A DNA stretch of 64,000 nt from positions 248,001 to 312,000 of the forward strand of contig NZ_CP044127.1 in assembly GCF_016864575.1 (NCBI RefSeq), written 5' to 3'. Below the pieces are notes generated by a model. It had not been told where the DNA came from and ran no database searches. It worked only from the letters and a program-made list of their open reading frames with translations. How positions within the stretch are numbered: the stretch's first letter is position 1; each line of letters starts with the position of its first letter. Made by a program: the position numbers and the translations under genes. The stretch is from Rhizobium sp. BG4 (GTDB lineage: Bacteria > Pseudomonadota > Alphaproteobacteria > Rhizobiales > Rhizobiaceae). Shown here piece by piece: positions 47,491 to 56,536 of this stretch.

Positions 47491-47760
47491 TGTTCGCTCT
47501 GGCCACTTTCGAGGAGAAGTCGATTTGACTGACCTATGCAGAAAGCGGCCTTTCCACAAGGCCGCAGCCGGTTGATTTCAAAGCGGTCGTCCTGTGGCGG
47601 TCCGAGGGCTCTGGTCTGGACGACCTGCAGCGAGGCTCACGCAGGAGGCGGCCATGCGCATGTCGCGGTACTCTCAAACATTTGCGAGCTCACAGGGTTC
47701 CACGGCCGGTGGTTCGATGCGCGTCCATAACCGGCCACTTGAAAGCAATGACTCGAATGC
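47491..47760. other. Promoter region between the ABC operon and the next gene
   Basis: No gene recognised and no clear promoter motif. Confidence 0.3.
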
Positions 47761-47800
47761 GCACATGAACAGAAAGAGAACTTCAATTGGGAGCCTTCTC

Positions 47801-48040
47801 ATGTCAAACGGTGGGTCCATTTCGAAAACTGCTATCGACAACCTGGGGGCTATCGCGAGATTTCGCCGTCAGTACCGGTCAAATAGAGGTTGGCTCGTTG
47901 GCAACAAGCGGATCCCGTCAGGCGCCATCGCTGCACTCGAGCAGAAATCTCTCCTGAGGGAGGTTGCGTTCAACGGCGAACCGACTCTCATTTTGACTGA
48001 AGACGGGAAGCGGGTCCTTGCAGAACAATCGCGCCGATAG
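47801..48040 (+). CDS. Small hypothetical protein (79 aa, start uncertain)
   Basis: The frame reads ISKTAIDNLGAIARFRRQYR and ends GEPTLILTEDGKRVLAEQSR, with coding-like composition resembling a small winged-helix or structural unit (LTEDGKRVL). Starts at 47765 or 47801 are possible. No family recognised. Confidence 0.45.
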   Translation: MSNGGSISKTAIDNLGAIARFRRQYRSNRGWLVGNKRIPSGAIAALEQKSLLREVAFNGEPTLILTEDGKRVLAEQSRR

Positions 48041-48232
48041 CGGAGTACGCGTTCGAGCAACTGACGATGGTGGGCTCGCGCATACACCCCAAACTTTCCA
48101 TCGGCTTGAGCAATAGACCTACCCTGCACTGACCGATCCGAACCAGGCGCCGTCGTCACACTCTACTTCAAGCCTGAGATTGCGCTGCTAGATCGCGCTG
48201 CGATAGGAAACGGTAAGCTCGCCCCACTCGAA

Positions 48233-48445
48233 TTAAGATTTCTTCTTGAGCGCGCTCGGTTTATGAGCTGCTTTTGCTCCGGTCTTCGAACTCTCGACGA
48301 TGACCTGCGGGTCTGATCGGGACGCTTTTATCTGGTGACCTTTGATTTTTGTAGGGCTGGTCTGCTTCTTGACGACGGTCCCAGTCGTCTCACCCTGGCT
48401 GGTTTTCCAGACGACATGGTCGCCCTTCTTCAGGTCCTTGCTCAT
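48233..48445 (-). CDS. DUF2945 / HVA1 Tudor-like protein (70 aa)
   Basis: KKGDHVVWKTSQGETTGTVV, then KKQTSPTKIKGHQIKASRSD and PQVIVESSKTGAKAAHKP match the hypervirulence-associated TUDOR family, which is small and basic at its end. Role unknown; related proteins appear beside stress and DNA-repair genes in rhizobia. Confidence 0.85.
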   Translation of the reverse strand: MSKDLKKGDHVVWKTSQGETTGTVVKKQTSPTKIKGHQIKASRSDPQVIVESSKTGAKAAHKPSALKKKS

Positions 48446-48839
48446 GACCTACTCCATTCAACGACGCGTTCGAATCTTCAGCGCTTCGACATTACTTGGC
48501 GGTGACACGCAGCGCCCCTAGATCGCCAAACGTCCGATGGAGCGTCGTGATCTTATCATCAGCTACGTCCGCTGAGACTTCGATCTCGCCACTAAGTGTA
48601 GCGTCTTCTCGTCCATCTTCATTTGCGGACGAAGCATCACCACCACTGGCCTCAACACCCGAGGAATTCTGACGACCGGCGGCTTGAACAAACACATCTG
48701 TCCGCTCGATACCGATCTTTTGCACCAGATGCTCGACCGCGAGGTCCGCTGCTTCGCGCGTTTCAAAGGTTGCGGTCACGGTTTTGTGAACCGCACCGGG
48801 TTTGCCGGAGGCTCCAACTTCTGAGAGAGTGGAGCCGAT

Positions 48840-49166
48840 ATGAGCAAGACAACGAACAAGTTTTCACCTGAAGTCCGCCAACGCGCCATCCGTATGGTGC
48901 TTGATCACGAGGCTGACCACCCGTCGCGGTGGGCTGCCGTTTCATCTATTGCGGGCAAGATCGGTTGCTCGCCAGCCACGCTGCATGAATGGGTGAAGAA
49001 GACCGAGGTCGACAGCGGCAAACGAGCAGGCTTGCCGAGCGACGCGGCCGAGAAGATGAAGGCTCTTGAGCGGGAGAACCGCGAGCTTCGTCAGGCCAAC
49101 GAGATTTTGCGCAAGGCGTCTGCTTATTTCGCGATGGCGGAGCTCGACCGCCCCTTCAAACGATGA
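48840..49166 (+). CDS. IS3 transposase OrfA (108 aa)
   Basis: HTH: KFSPEVRQRAIRMVLDHEAD, KIGCSPATLHEWVKKTEVDS, followed by a leucine-zipper region (KMKALERENRELRQANEILR). The stop overlaps the orfB start by four bases (ATGA), where IS3 elements make the fusion transposase by programmed frameshifting. Confidence 0.94.
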   Translation: MSKTTNKFSPEVRQRAIRMVLDHEADHPSRWAAVSSIAGKIGCSPATLHEWVKKTEVDSGKRAGLPSDAAEKMKALERENRELRQANEILRKASAYFAMAELDRPFKR

Positions 49167-50068
49167 TCTCGTTCATTGACGAACACCGTGGCGTGTTCGG
49201 GGTCGAGCCGATCTGCAGGCTTTTGCCGATTGCCCCGTCCACCTATTATGAGGTCATCGCCAAGCGCACGGACGTAGACCGTCTGTCGGCCCGCGCTCGA
49301 CGCGACATTGCCATGAAGGTCGAGATACGCCGGGTGTTCAACGAGAACTTCCAGGTCTATGGCGTGCGCAAGGTCTGGCGGCAATTGCAGCGGGAGGGCT
49401 TCGACATCGCTCGCTGCACAGTCGCTCGGCTTATGAGGGCAATGGGGCTGCAGGGCATAATTCGCGGCAAACCGATCCGCACGACGGTCAGTGACAAGAC
49501 CGCGCCATGTCCACTCGATCGGGTGAACCGGCAGTTCTACGCTCCCGCGCCGAACATGCTGTGGTTATCCGATTTCACCTATGTCGCGACTTGGCAGGGC
49601 TTCGTTTACGTGGCCTTCGTCATTGATGCCTTCGCCCGCCGGATCGTCGGTTGGCGGGCAAGCCGGACTGCCCACGCGGGCTTTGTGCTCGATGCCCTCG
49701 ACCAGGCACTTCATGATCGGCGACCCGTCCACCGTGGAGGACTGATTCACCATTCCGACCGCGGATCGCAATATGTGTCCATTCGCTATTCCGAACGGCT
49801 GGCGGAAGCGGGCATCGAGCCGTCGGTCGGGAGTGTTGGAGATTCCTATGACAACGCTCTCGCTGAAACGGTCAATGGTCTTTACAAGGCCGAGGTCATC
49901 CATCGGCGAGGACCGTGGCGAAACTTCGAAGCCGTGGAGTTCGCCACGCTGGAATGGGTAGATTGGTTCAACAACCGTCGCCTTCTGGAGCCCATCGGCA
50001 ACATACCGCCAGCCGAAGCCGAAGAACGATATTACGCCATGCTGGACGCACCGGCCGTGGCCGCATAA
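49163..50068 (+). CDS. IS3 transposase OrfB with DDE integrase core (301 aa)
   Basis: DDE triad in context: LWLSDFTYVATWQGFVY, HHSDRGSQYVSIRYSE, YDNALAETVNGLYKAEV. N-terminal HTH_21 segment VYGVRKVWRQLQREGFDIAR. Full length with no disruption, so the IS should be active if the fusion frame is made. Confidence 0.95.
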   Translation: MISFIDEHRGVFGVEPICRLLPIAPSTYYEVIAKRTDVDRLSARARRDIAMKVEIRRVFNENFQVYGVRKVWRQLQREGFDIARCTVARLMRAMGLQGIIRGKPIRTTVSDKTAPCPLDRVNRQFYAPAPNMLWLSDFTYVATWQGFVYVAFVIDAFARRIVGWRASRTAHAGFVLDALDQALHDRRPVHRGGLIHHSDRGSQYVSIRYSERLAEAGIEPSVGSVGDSYDNALAETVNGLYKAEVIHRRGPWRNFEAVEFATLEWVDWFNNRRLLEPIGNIPPAEAEERYYAMLDAPAVAA

Positions 50069-50224
50069 CTTAAACGAAATGGCCTCCGGCAAACCCGGTG
50101 CGGTTCATTGTTTTTGCTTCCTGACATTTTCGTCCTCCTTCGATAGGAATAGAAGTATCATCTGAGAACTAAGTTCCCGCACGCCAAGCTTTCAGCAACC
50201 GCTAGGTGCTCGCGATAAAGCAGG

Positions 50225-50449
50225 ATGAGCAAGCCGCCGAAATCAAAGCCGCTCCTTAAAGACGACGATGCGCCGATCAGATCACGGCCGCGCCGCAAAC
50301 GTATTCCAGACCAGCCCGCCCTTCCGACTCGGTTCCAGAGAGTTGAACCTGCGCTGGCGCTGCTCAAACAGCGGGCCGCCTTCCAGTTTGAAGCTTGGGG
50401 AGCGTTCAAGGGAGCGATCAAATGCAAAGGTAGTGTGCGAACTTCTTGA
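50225..50449 (+). pseudogene. ligD: LigD-type DNA ligase fragment
   Basis: Positions 50225-50449 encode a basic leader and then PDQPALPTRFQRVEPALALL, the start of the ATP-dependent ligase domain of LigD (usually ...RVEPCLALLK...WxxEVKWDGYR). The sequence after that does not continue the family. Ku genes lie 0.8 kb downstream. So this is the 5' stub of a ligase gene from an NHEJ locus. Confidence 0.55.
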
Positions 50450-50539
50450 CCGACCACGTAATGGCCAAATCTGCGAGATCGATAGGCATAGTTATCCCTC
50501 CACCGCGATTGCGGCGCTGTAATTTGCGATCGTGTTAAT

Positions 50540-51106
50540 GAATTACCGGGGTTCACGGCGACTATCGTTTCCAGTCCAATAAACCTGTCGTCCAGATCCA
50601 GGTGATGAAGCGCTATAAGAAGAGCGAGGCTAAGCCCGCGACGGGATCGTCTCACGGAATACCATCAGCGCTTCCGCAACGGTTAGGCTTGAATGCTCAT
50701 CCAGAGCCGCGAGCAATCGGATGCGATCCGACAATGCGGCTTCGTGCCGTGCGTAGCGCAAAAGATCCTTGGCGTTTTTCAACCGGACGTACGGGACAGC
50801 ATCGCTTTCGATCAGCTCATATGCATGCCCTGCCTCGCGCACCCAGGGCGGTGGAGCGTCATCGCGAAGGCCATCAATTGCGAAGCTGACGTCGGCACGT
50901 TTGACGACGAAGTCTGGTTCGGTCAGAGGCAAAGATTGGCACGACCAGGCCGCGACGTCATCGTCGACGTCACGCAGGCAGCCAATATCGCGGGGGAGTT
51001 GATCCCGAAACAACACCGGGCCGACGCATCGTACGGTGCTCAATGGATAGTAAATTTGAATGGGATTATGCCGCGCAACAGTGCGCGAGGAAGAGATGCT
51101 CATCAT
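50540..51106 (-). pseudogene. Broken gene, possibly TnsA-like endonuclease
   Basis: Frame one has SCQSLPLTEPDFVVKRADVS, a possible acidic nuclease strand, then PYVRLKNAKDLLRYARHEAA and LSDRIRLLAALDEHSSLTVA. After shifts near 50645 it continues in fragments (PVAGLASLFL, LHHLDLDDRFIGLE). The pattern recalls small TnsA-like proteins with a PD-x-V core in rhizobial transposons, but this is from memory only. At least two frameshifts. The region between the ligD fragment and Ku genes is therefore scrambled. Confidence 0.4.
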
Positions 51107-51262
51107 GCGCCCGGCCAAGCAGGCCAATTATCGGACCGACTTGTTCCAATCCGATCTTTTCCCGACTTGCGACGTTATAAAGAAAAGGAGCGCAGATGGC
51201 CACACTGCGGTCGGAACAACTAGACCGATAGAACGATTTAGCTGGATCAACAGGAGAACGAC

Positions 51263-52144
51263 ATGACTGCGCATCGTGCTCAATGGAAAGGCCATCTCAA
51301 AGTTGGCGAGCTGACTTGCGCAGTAGGACTATACACGGCAGCGTCGACCTCGGAACGTATAAGTTTCCACATGCTCAATGGAAAGACGGGCAACCGCTTG
51401 AAGCGCGAGCTCATTGACAGCGAAACCGAAGAAGTCGTCGAACGTGACCAGCAGGTCAAAGGTTTCGAGACCGGGAACGGTGAGTACATTATGATCGACC
51501 CGGAGGAAGTTGCGGCAGTGATGCCGGAATCGGACAAGATGCTCGAAGCCGAGGCCTTCATTCCGTGCGGCGACGTCGATGATGTGTACTTCGACAGACC
51601 GTACTTCCTCGTCCCGGCGGATGAGGAAGCAAACGATGCTTTCACCAGCATTCGAGACGCACTAAGTAAGACCAATTCCACTGCGATCGCGAGGACGGTC
51701 TTGTTCCGACGCATGCGAACCGTGTTAATTCGGCCGCACGGAAGCGGGTTGATCGCCACTACCCTGAATTTTGACTATGAAGTCCGACCTTCTGAAGAAG
51801 CGTTTAAGGACGTTGCGAAGGTGAAGGTCGAAGGGGAGATGCTCGACTTGGCCAAACACATTATCGGAACCAAAATTGGCGATTTCGATCCCGGCAAGAC
51901 TGACGACCGATATGAGACTGCGCTAGCCGCGCTCGTAAAGGCCAAGGCCGAGGGCAAATCGCTCCCGAAGCCTAAGCCGGTAAAGGTTTCGAAGCCCAAC
52001 GATCTCCTGAAGGCCTTAAGAGAGAGCGCCGGCATGGGCAGCGGTTCCTCAGGGAAGCCGAAAGCAGCCAACGCAAATTCTGGCAAGAAGAAATCTTCAA
52101 CCACTTCTTCTAAGTCCAAAACCACACATAGGAAGGCAAGCTGA
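51263..52144 (+). CDS. Ku-type NHEJ end-binding protein, first copy (293 aa)
   Basis: CAGGAG precedes the ATG at 51263. N-terminus HRAQWKGHLKVGELTCAVGL is the Ku start (usually W-K-G-x-L-x-x-x-L-V). The Ku beta-barrel/bridge follows (RISFHMLNGKTGNRLKREL ... GNGEYIMIDPEEV). The C-terminal tail is Lys/Ser-rich (NSGKKKSSTTSSKSKTTHRK), a typical DNA-binding extension. Ku dimers bind broken DNA ends and recruit LigD. It lies two bases upstream of a second ku gene. Confidence 0.93.
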   Translation: MTAHRAQWKGHLKVGELTCAVGLYTAASTSERISFHMLNGKTGNRLKRELIDSETEEVVERDQQVKGFETGNGEYIMIDPEEVAAVMPESDKMLEAEAFIPCGDVDDVYFDRPYFLVPADEEANDAFTSIRDALSKTNSTAIARTVLFRRMRTVLIRPHGSGLIATTLNFDYEVRPSEEAFKDVAKVKVEGEMLDLAKHIIGTKIGDFDPGKTDDRYETALAALVKAKAEGKSLPKPKPVKVSKPNDLLKALRESAGMGSGSSGKPKAANANSGKKKSSTTSSKSKTTHRKAS

Positions 52145-52146
52145 CA

Positions 52147-52968
52147 ATGGCTCCGCGTCGTCCGTATTGGAGAGGCTACCTGAAACTGTCGCTCGTTACT
52201 TGCCCTGTCGCAATGGTGCCCGCGACGTCAGAAAGCGAGAAGGTTCGCTTCCATACCCTCAATGAAAGAACCGGCAATCGTGTTGTCTCCCAGTACATTG
52301 ATAGCGTGACGGGCAAACCGGTCAAGGACGAAGACGAGGCCAAAGGATACGAGCGCGGCGAAGACGACTACGTCAGTCTCACCGACGAGGACCTGGAATC
52401 CGTCGAGCTAGAGACCGTGCGCACCATCGATATCGAGAAATTCGTTTCGCGTGACAAGATCGAATGGATTTATCTCGATACCCCCTACTATCTCACCGCG
52501 AACGACAAGATCGGGGACGAAGCCTTTGCCGTTATTAGAGAAGCAATGAAAGCTCAGAATGTTGTCGGTGTCTCCCGTGTGGTTCTCGGCCGCCGCGAGC
52601 GCGCCGTTATACTGGAGGCACGTGGCGAGGGTATCGTTGTCTGGACGCTGCGGTATGGCGATGAAGTTCGGCCTGAGAACGAATATTTCACCGGTATCGA
52701 CAAGAAATCGGACGCAGAGGGTGTCAACGCGCTCGAAAAGGTCATCAAGAAGCGTACCAAGAATTGGTCGCCAGAGATGGTGTCCGACCCAATCCAGGAA
52801 AGCTTGTTGAAGCTCATCGCCGAGAAGAAGAAGGCTAAGAAGCCATCGAAGAAAACAGCGGAAAAGAGCCGGGATGATGACAAAACAAAGTCCGACAACG
52901 TCGTCAACATAATGGATGCTCTGAAAAAGTCAGTCCAGAAGGAATTGAAGTCTCGCAAGGCTGGCTGA
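52147..52968 (+). CDS. Ku-type NHEJ end-binding protein, second copy (273 aa)
   Basis: N-terminus PRRPYWRGYLKLSLVTCPVA, the most common alphaproteobacterial Ku start; then VRFHTLNERTGNRVVSQYID and DDYVSLTDEDLESVEL. The C-terminus is basic (KKKAKKPSKKTAEK). Clearly different from the first copy, so the pair may form a heterodimer; Sinorhizobium meliloti has such adjacent ku genes. A likely single operon with the first copy. Confidence 0.94.
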   Translation: MAPRRPYWRGYLKLSLVTCPVAMVPATSESEKVRFHTLNERTGNRVVSQYIDSVTGKPVKDEDEAKGYERGEDDYVSLTDEDLESVELETVRTIDIEKFVSRDKIEWIYLDTPYYLTANDKIGDEAFAVIREAMKAQNVVGVSRVVLGRRERAVILEARGEGIVVWTLRYGDEVRPENEYFTGIDKKSDAEGVNALEKVIKKRTKNWSPEMVSDPIQESLLKLIAEKKKAKKPSKKTAEKSRDDDKTKSDNVVNIMDALKKSVQKELKSRKAG

Positions 52969-53069
52969 CAAAGCCGTGGAGACCGCTCTCCGCAATCTGT
53001 TTCGAGCGCCGGGCAGCGTACGGTCCCCCAGTCAGGCGAGGTCCACCTTGGCCATTCACGGTATCGAAG

Positions 53070-53342
53070 CTACCGCACGCAGTCCCGTTTTTGCTCATCG
53101 TTTGTAGACCCGCTCACATCGGCGCACCTTGTTTTCTTCTCGTCCTCAGGCGTCGCATCCGGAGCTTTCTGGGCACCAGCGGCCGAGCCGAAACCGCTCG
53201 GGTTGGTGATGTCACCCTCAACAGACGATGAAGAGGAACTTGGGCCAGGAGTGGGACCAGCTTGGTCCGGGAGGCTTTCCGCCCCGGCCACACTGGCTGT
53301 CATAAGTGAAAGCGCTATCACCGCTGTGACTAAATTCAGCAT
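53070..53342 (-). CDS. Small exported protein (90 aa)
   Basis: Signal peptide MLNLVTAVIALSLMTASVAG followed by a Ser/Pro-rich, acidic segment and two Cys (TRCADVSG, KRDCVR) near the end. GGAG precedes the ATG at 53342. No domain recognised; probably periplasmic. Confidence 0.65.
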   Translation of the reverse strand: MLNLVTAVIALSLMTASVAGAESLPDQAGPTPGPSSSSSSVEGDITNPSGFGSAAGAQKAPDATPEDEKKTRCADVSGSTNDEQKRDCVR

Positions 53343-53687
53343 TGTTTCAACTCCATCCTAGAGAGGGAAAACTTGGCCAGACCTTGGAGGTTCCCGAGGG
53401 CATTGGAAGCCAACGTTAGCGACGGAATGGTAAGCTGTTACGGGGAGCCCATTCACCGACGACACCTGCTCTGCCGTGTGAGTAATAGCAACGTTTTGCG
53501 CTTCGCGGTTACCCAGCGAATTCTACAAGTGGAAGCCATTGGGTGGCTGTGTCATTAACAATCATGCTGCCATCGTCGCCGATTCAACGCTTTCTGCGCC
53601 AGCGCGAGACCGAGCGCCTGACCGTTTCGCGCACCGTGCGCAAGGCCACCTTTCTCGTACATCAACGCTGAGCCGCTCGCCGTGCGC
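53343..53687. other. Gap, nothing identified
   Basis: No convincing gene, repeat or terminator. Confidence 0.3.
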
Positions 53688-53921
53688 TTAATGAAGTGCG
53701 GAAGACGTAGGCGCGTTTGCTTTAGTGGAAACTAAGCCTACAAAATGTGTGAGAAGGTGTTCGGTGATTTCTGAACCGCTGGCACCTTGGTTGTAGAGCA
53801 TAATGGCTCGATCACACAGAACGTTTGCTACCTCTTCTTCGAAAGGTACCGAGTAGAAGCTAAACCACTCGACAATCGCCTGAAGAAGCGGAGCTTCTGC
53901 ATTCTCATTAACACTTTGCAC
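53688..53921 (-). CDS. Small hypothetical protein (77 aa)
   Basis: GTG at 53921 after GGGGTGG. Reads VQSVNENAEAPLLQAIVEWF, then FEEEVANVLCDRAIMLYNQG. Helical; resembles many small rhizobial proteins of unknown function. A TTG at 53933 in the same frame is an alternative. Confidence 0.5.
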   Translation of the reverse strand: MQSVNENAEAPLLQAIVEWFSFYSVPFEEEVANVLCDRAIMLYNQGASGSEITEHLLTHFVGLVSTKANAPTSSALH

Positions 53922-54291
53922 AAGCCACCCCAATCGGTTTTCCTAAGGAACAGGTAGAGATCGCGGTCGGACAGGTTGGGTGCTCGCCTGGCGTTTCGTT
54001 GCCCGCAGCGAGAAACCGGAAAAACCGCTGCGTTCACCATCCCCGTCGCGTCCGGTTGACACAGCCGCGATCTCAGAAGATGAATGACCAGGCAGCGAAG
54101 ACGTTCCGCTTTCATTTTATTTCGTACGAAAGCGCACGGTCTTCGAGGACATCTGGCCACAATACGTTCGACCTGCCGGTCGACCAATCTCACTCAGCGT
54201 CATTGAAGGATTTGCGGCGCTCCGTCTCCGGTCCCGCATGACACGGGTGACGGCGAGGGTCACCAGCATTGATATCCTTCGTCCTTCAACA
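53922..54291. other. Gap, nothing identified
   Basis: No gene recognised. The region upstream of the SDR remnant. Confidence 0.3.
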
Positions 54292-54969
54292 ATGGAGGCC
54301 ACGAGTGGGTTGCTTGTAAACAAGGTAGCTATTGTCACGGGTGCATCGTCAGGTATCGGCCGCGCGGCCGCATTGCTGTTCAGCGCCGAGGGTGCGGCGG
54401 TTGTGCTTAATCGGAGAAAAACAGCAGCGCTCGGCCATGTGTTCGACAGCATTCGTGCTCTAGCAGGGACAGCTGATGCAGTTCCTGGCGACGTCGGCCT
54501 GCCGGAGACAACATGACAGGCTGGTAGCACTGGCGCATCAGTCCTTCGGACGGTTAGCCATCGCCTTCAACAACGCGGTTTTCATCGGCCCCGAAAGCCG
54601 CTGGCCGAGGTCGACTTGACGGAATGGCACAATACCGTCTCGACAACGCTGACGTATGCTTTCCTTTGCTAGCCGTATCTAAATTCCGGCGATGCATCAG
54701 ACTGGAGGCGGCAGCATCATCTTTAAATCGAGCGTTGTTGGCACGAGCGTCGGGCTCCCCGGTGCCACTGCCAAGGCGGCCTGATGGGTCTGGTGAAGGG
54801 TATCACGGCGGATTACTGCTGCCAGGGCGTTGGGGCGGCCCGGCTGCACGCGATCAAACGGATCTCACAACCCGAGGAAATCGCAAATGCCGCCCTCTTC
54901 CTTGCCATGTCGAGCTTTGTTATGGGTTCACCGCTTTACGCGAATGGTGGGAATTCCGCAGTCAAATGA
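54292..54969 (+). pseudogene. Short-chain dehydrogenase/reductase, broken
   Basis: The start has the SDR cofactor site VAIVTGASSGIGRAAALLFS. Then come, in shifting frames, SFGRLAIAFNNAVFIGPES (NNAG region), QTGGGSIIFKSSVVGTSVG and finally MGLVKGITADYC...RISQPEEIANAALFLA. The catalytic Tyr-x3-Lys (usually AYAASKAG) is not found; it appears lost in a deletion or frame change near 54770. Not functional. Confidence 0.85.
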
Positions 54970-55544
54970 CAGTGGCCGCCGAAGGATAGCCGTACCGGCG
55001 GCGTTCCTCTACATCAGACGGCCCTGGCTAATCAGGGCCTTCCTGCATAAGCAGTGCGAATTCCTCGGCAATAGGGCTACATCCGACATCACCGAACGAT
55101 CTTCAGCTCCATCCAGTCCGCTGTCATCCGTTCACACTGAATTCAAGTCGCGCCGAGAAGCCGAGATATCGATGCCGCAAAGGCACAGGTCGATGTCGTG
55201 CCAATCTTTGCCAGCCGGCAAAGTTACAAACGGATTTTTGTCTCGCCATACGAGGCCATCCCGACAAGCATAGCCAACTCGCGGGCGTCTCGTAGATTGT
55301 TGCTCCATCCACAACCGAGTTACACCCATCAGACTTCTAGAAAGACTGTACGATATGTCGGCTGACGGTTCGTGTCACGGCGGCTAAATTTCCAAGGGGC
55401 GGATGGGATGCCAACCACCAATAGGCTTCGATAATATCGGCGCGAACCTAAAATTCGTTCCGCCACAACCCACCGAACCGCTCTGAACCACCCTTTTTTC
55501 GCCCTTCGCCCGGGTGTAAATCTCTTCGGGAAGAAGGAGATGCG
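54970..55544. other. Gap with one weak minus-strand frame
   Basis: A minus-strand frame 55132-55329 has coding-like content (AGKDWHDIDLCLCGIDIS) but no clear start context or family. No other features. Confidence 0.3.
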
Positions 55545-56450
55545 ATGAGTGATGCAGTAGTGATTGTGCCAAGCAAGACAGCTGACGTGGGCAGGCTGCT
55601 CAAGCTTGCCAGGCAAGACACACGCATAGCCGTTGAGGGAGAAAGCCATCCTCCAGTGATCTCCGCTTTCGTCACTCGTGTACGCGAGACGCTAAACCGT
55701 CTCGTAATGCCTACGGCGGGGCTCGTCGTGCTCCTGGAAGGTACTAAGGACATTGTCTCGGGTACCGAGCACCGAATTTATCGAAGCGGCGACGCCTTCA
55801 TTCTCAATGCCAACGAGCATGTCGATGTGGTCAATGAACCAGATCATAAATCCGGCTTTTATCGAGCCCTCTTCGTGCGCTTTGATCGCGCTCTGATCAA
55901 AGAGGCCGCACGCTTGTGGCCACAGTTCGTGAACCAGGAGCTACGATTACGGGAGCCTCTGCTGACAGACGACCTTTGCTCCGCACTTCTCCACGCGGCC
56001 GAAGCCCTGTCTTATCAAACGCGAGTTTCCCGCAGGGTCGCAGAGCACCGCTTGCTTGAGGTGCTGCTGATACTGGCTGAGCAGGGCGCGATTTCGCTGA
56101 CGCCGAAATATGTGGATGGTTCAGTGGTGGAGGCTGTGCGTCTCCTCGTTCGCCACCGCCTGCACTTCCCGTGGACCACGGCAGCAGTCTCTTCGGAATT
56201 CTCGATGTCTGAGGCCACCCTTCGCCGCCGCCTCAGCGCGGAGGGCCATTCGCTTGAGCACCTTTTGCTAGATGAGCGTATGAAAGCTGCCTTCACCATC
56301 TTGAACGACCGTGACGCATCCGTTGCCGAGGCGCTAGCGGCGACTGGCTATCAATCTCGTTCGCACTTTTCGAAGCACTTTCAGCAGCGCTTTGGTGCGA
56401 CACCGTCAGAGGTACGGTTACACAGGTCACAAACGCGGCTGCCTGACTGA
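55545..56450 (+). CDS. AraC-family transcriptional regulator (301 aa)
   Basis: GAAGGAG precedes the ATG at 55545. N-terminal cupin-like sensor (AGLVVLLEGTKDIVSGTEHR ... GDAFILNANEHVDVV). C-terminal double HTH: WTTAAVSSEFSMSEATLRRR and DASVAEALAATGYQSRSHFS, followed by KHFQQRFGATPSEVR. This is the PF06719-like AraC N-terminal type. Probably controls the adjacent exported PEBP-family gene. Confidence 0.9.
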   Translation: MSDAVVIVPSKTADVGRLLKLARQDTRIAVEGESHPPVISAFVTRVRETLNRLVMPTAGLVVLLEGTKDIVSGTEHRIYRSGDAFILNANEHVDVVNEPDHKSGFYRALFVRFDRALIKEAARLWPQFVNQELRLREPLLTDDLCSALLHAAEALSYQTRVSRRVAEHRLLEVLLILAEQGAISLTPKYVDGSVVEAVRLLVRHRLHFPWTTAAVSSEFSMSEATLRRRLSAEGHSLEHLLLDERMKAAFTILNDRDASVAEALAATGYQSRSHFSKHFQQRFGATPSEVRLHRSQTRLPD

Positions 56451-56536
56451 ATCCGGCCCAAAGCTGATCGGTTCGGGTCCAGATTTTCGCAGGCGCATCG
56501 GTATCCTCACCAATAGAAACAGTGAGGATAACCACT

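Larger units (their letters stand above)
48787..50107 (+). mobile_element. Complete IS3-family insertion sequence with TTG target duplication
   Basis: Perfect 26-bp terminal inverted repeats (48787-48812, starting TGAACCGCACCGGG, and 50082-50107). The element is 1321 bp. TTG at 48784-48786 and 50108-50110 is a 3-bp target duplication, as for the IS3 group. Two ORFs inside are complete. Intact ends suggest a recent insertion. Confidence 0.95.
48492..50127 (-). pseudogene. Hypothetical gene (about 100 aa) split by an IS3 element
   Basis: The 3' part (48492-48786) starts without its own ATG. The 5' part beyond the IS (50108-50127) has AAGGAGG and ATG at 50127. Removing the element and one copy of the 3-bp duplication gives MSGSKNKTVTATFETREAAD in one frame, continuing LAVEHLVQKIGIERTDVFVQ. 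The product has an N-terminal ferredoxin-like (AAD-x-AVE) helix and an acidic end. A GTG at 48779 might still give a shortened protein. Family not recognised. Confidence 0.85.
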
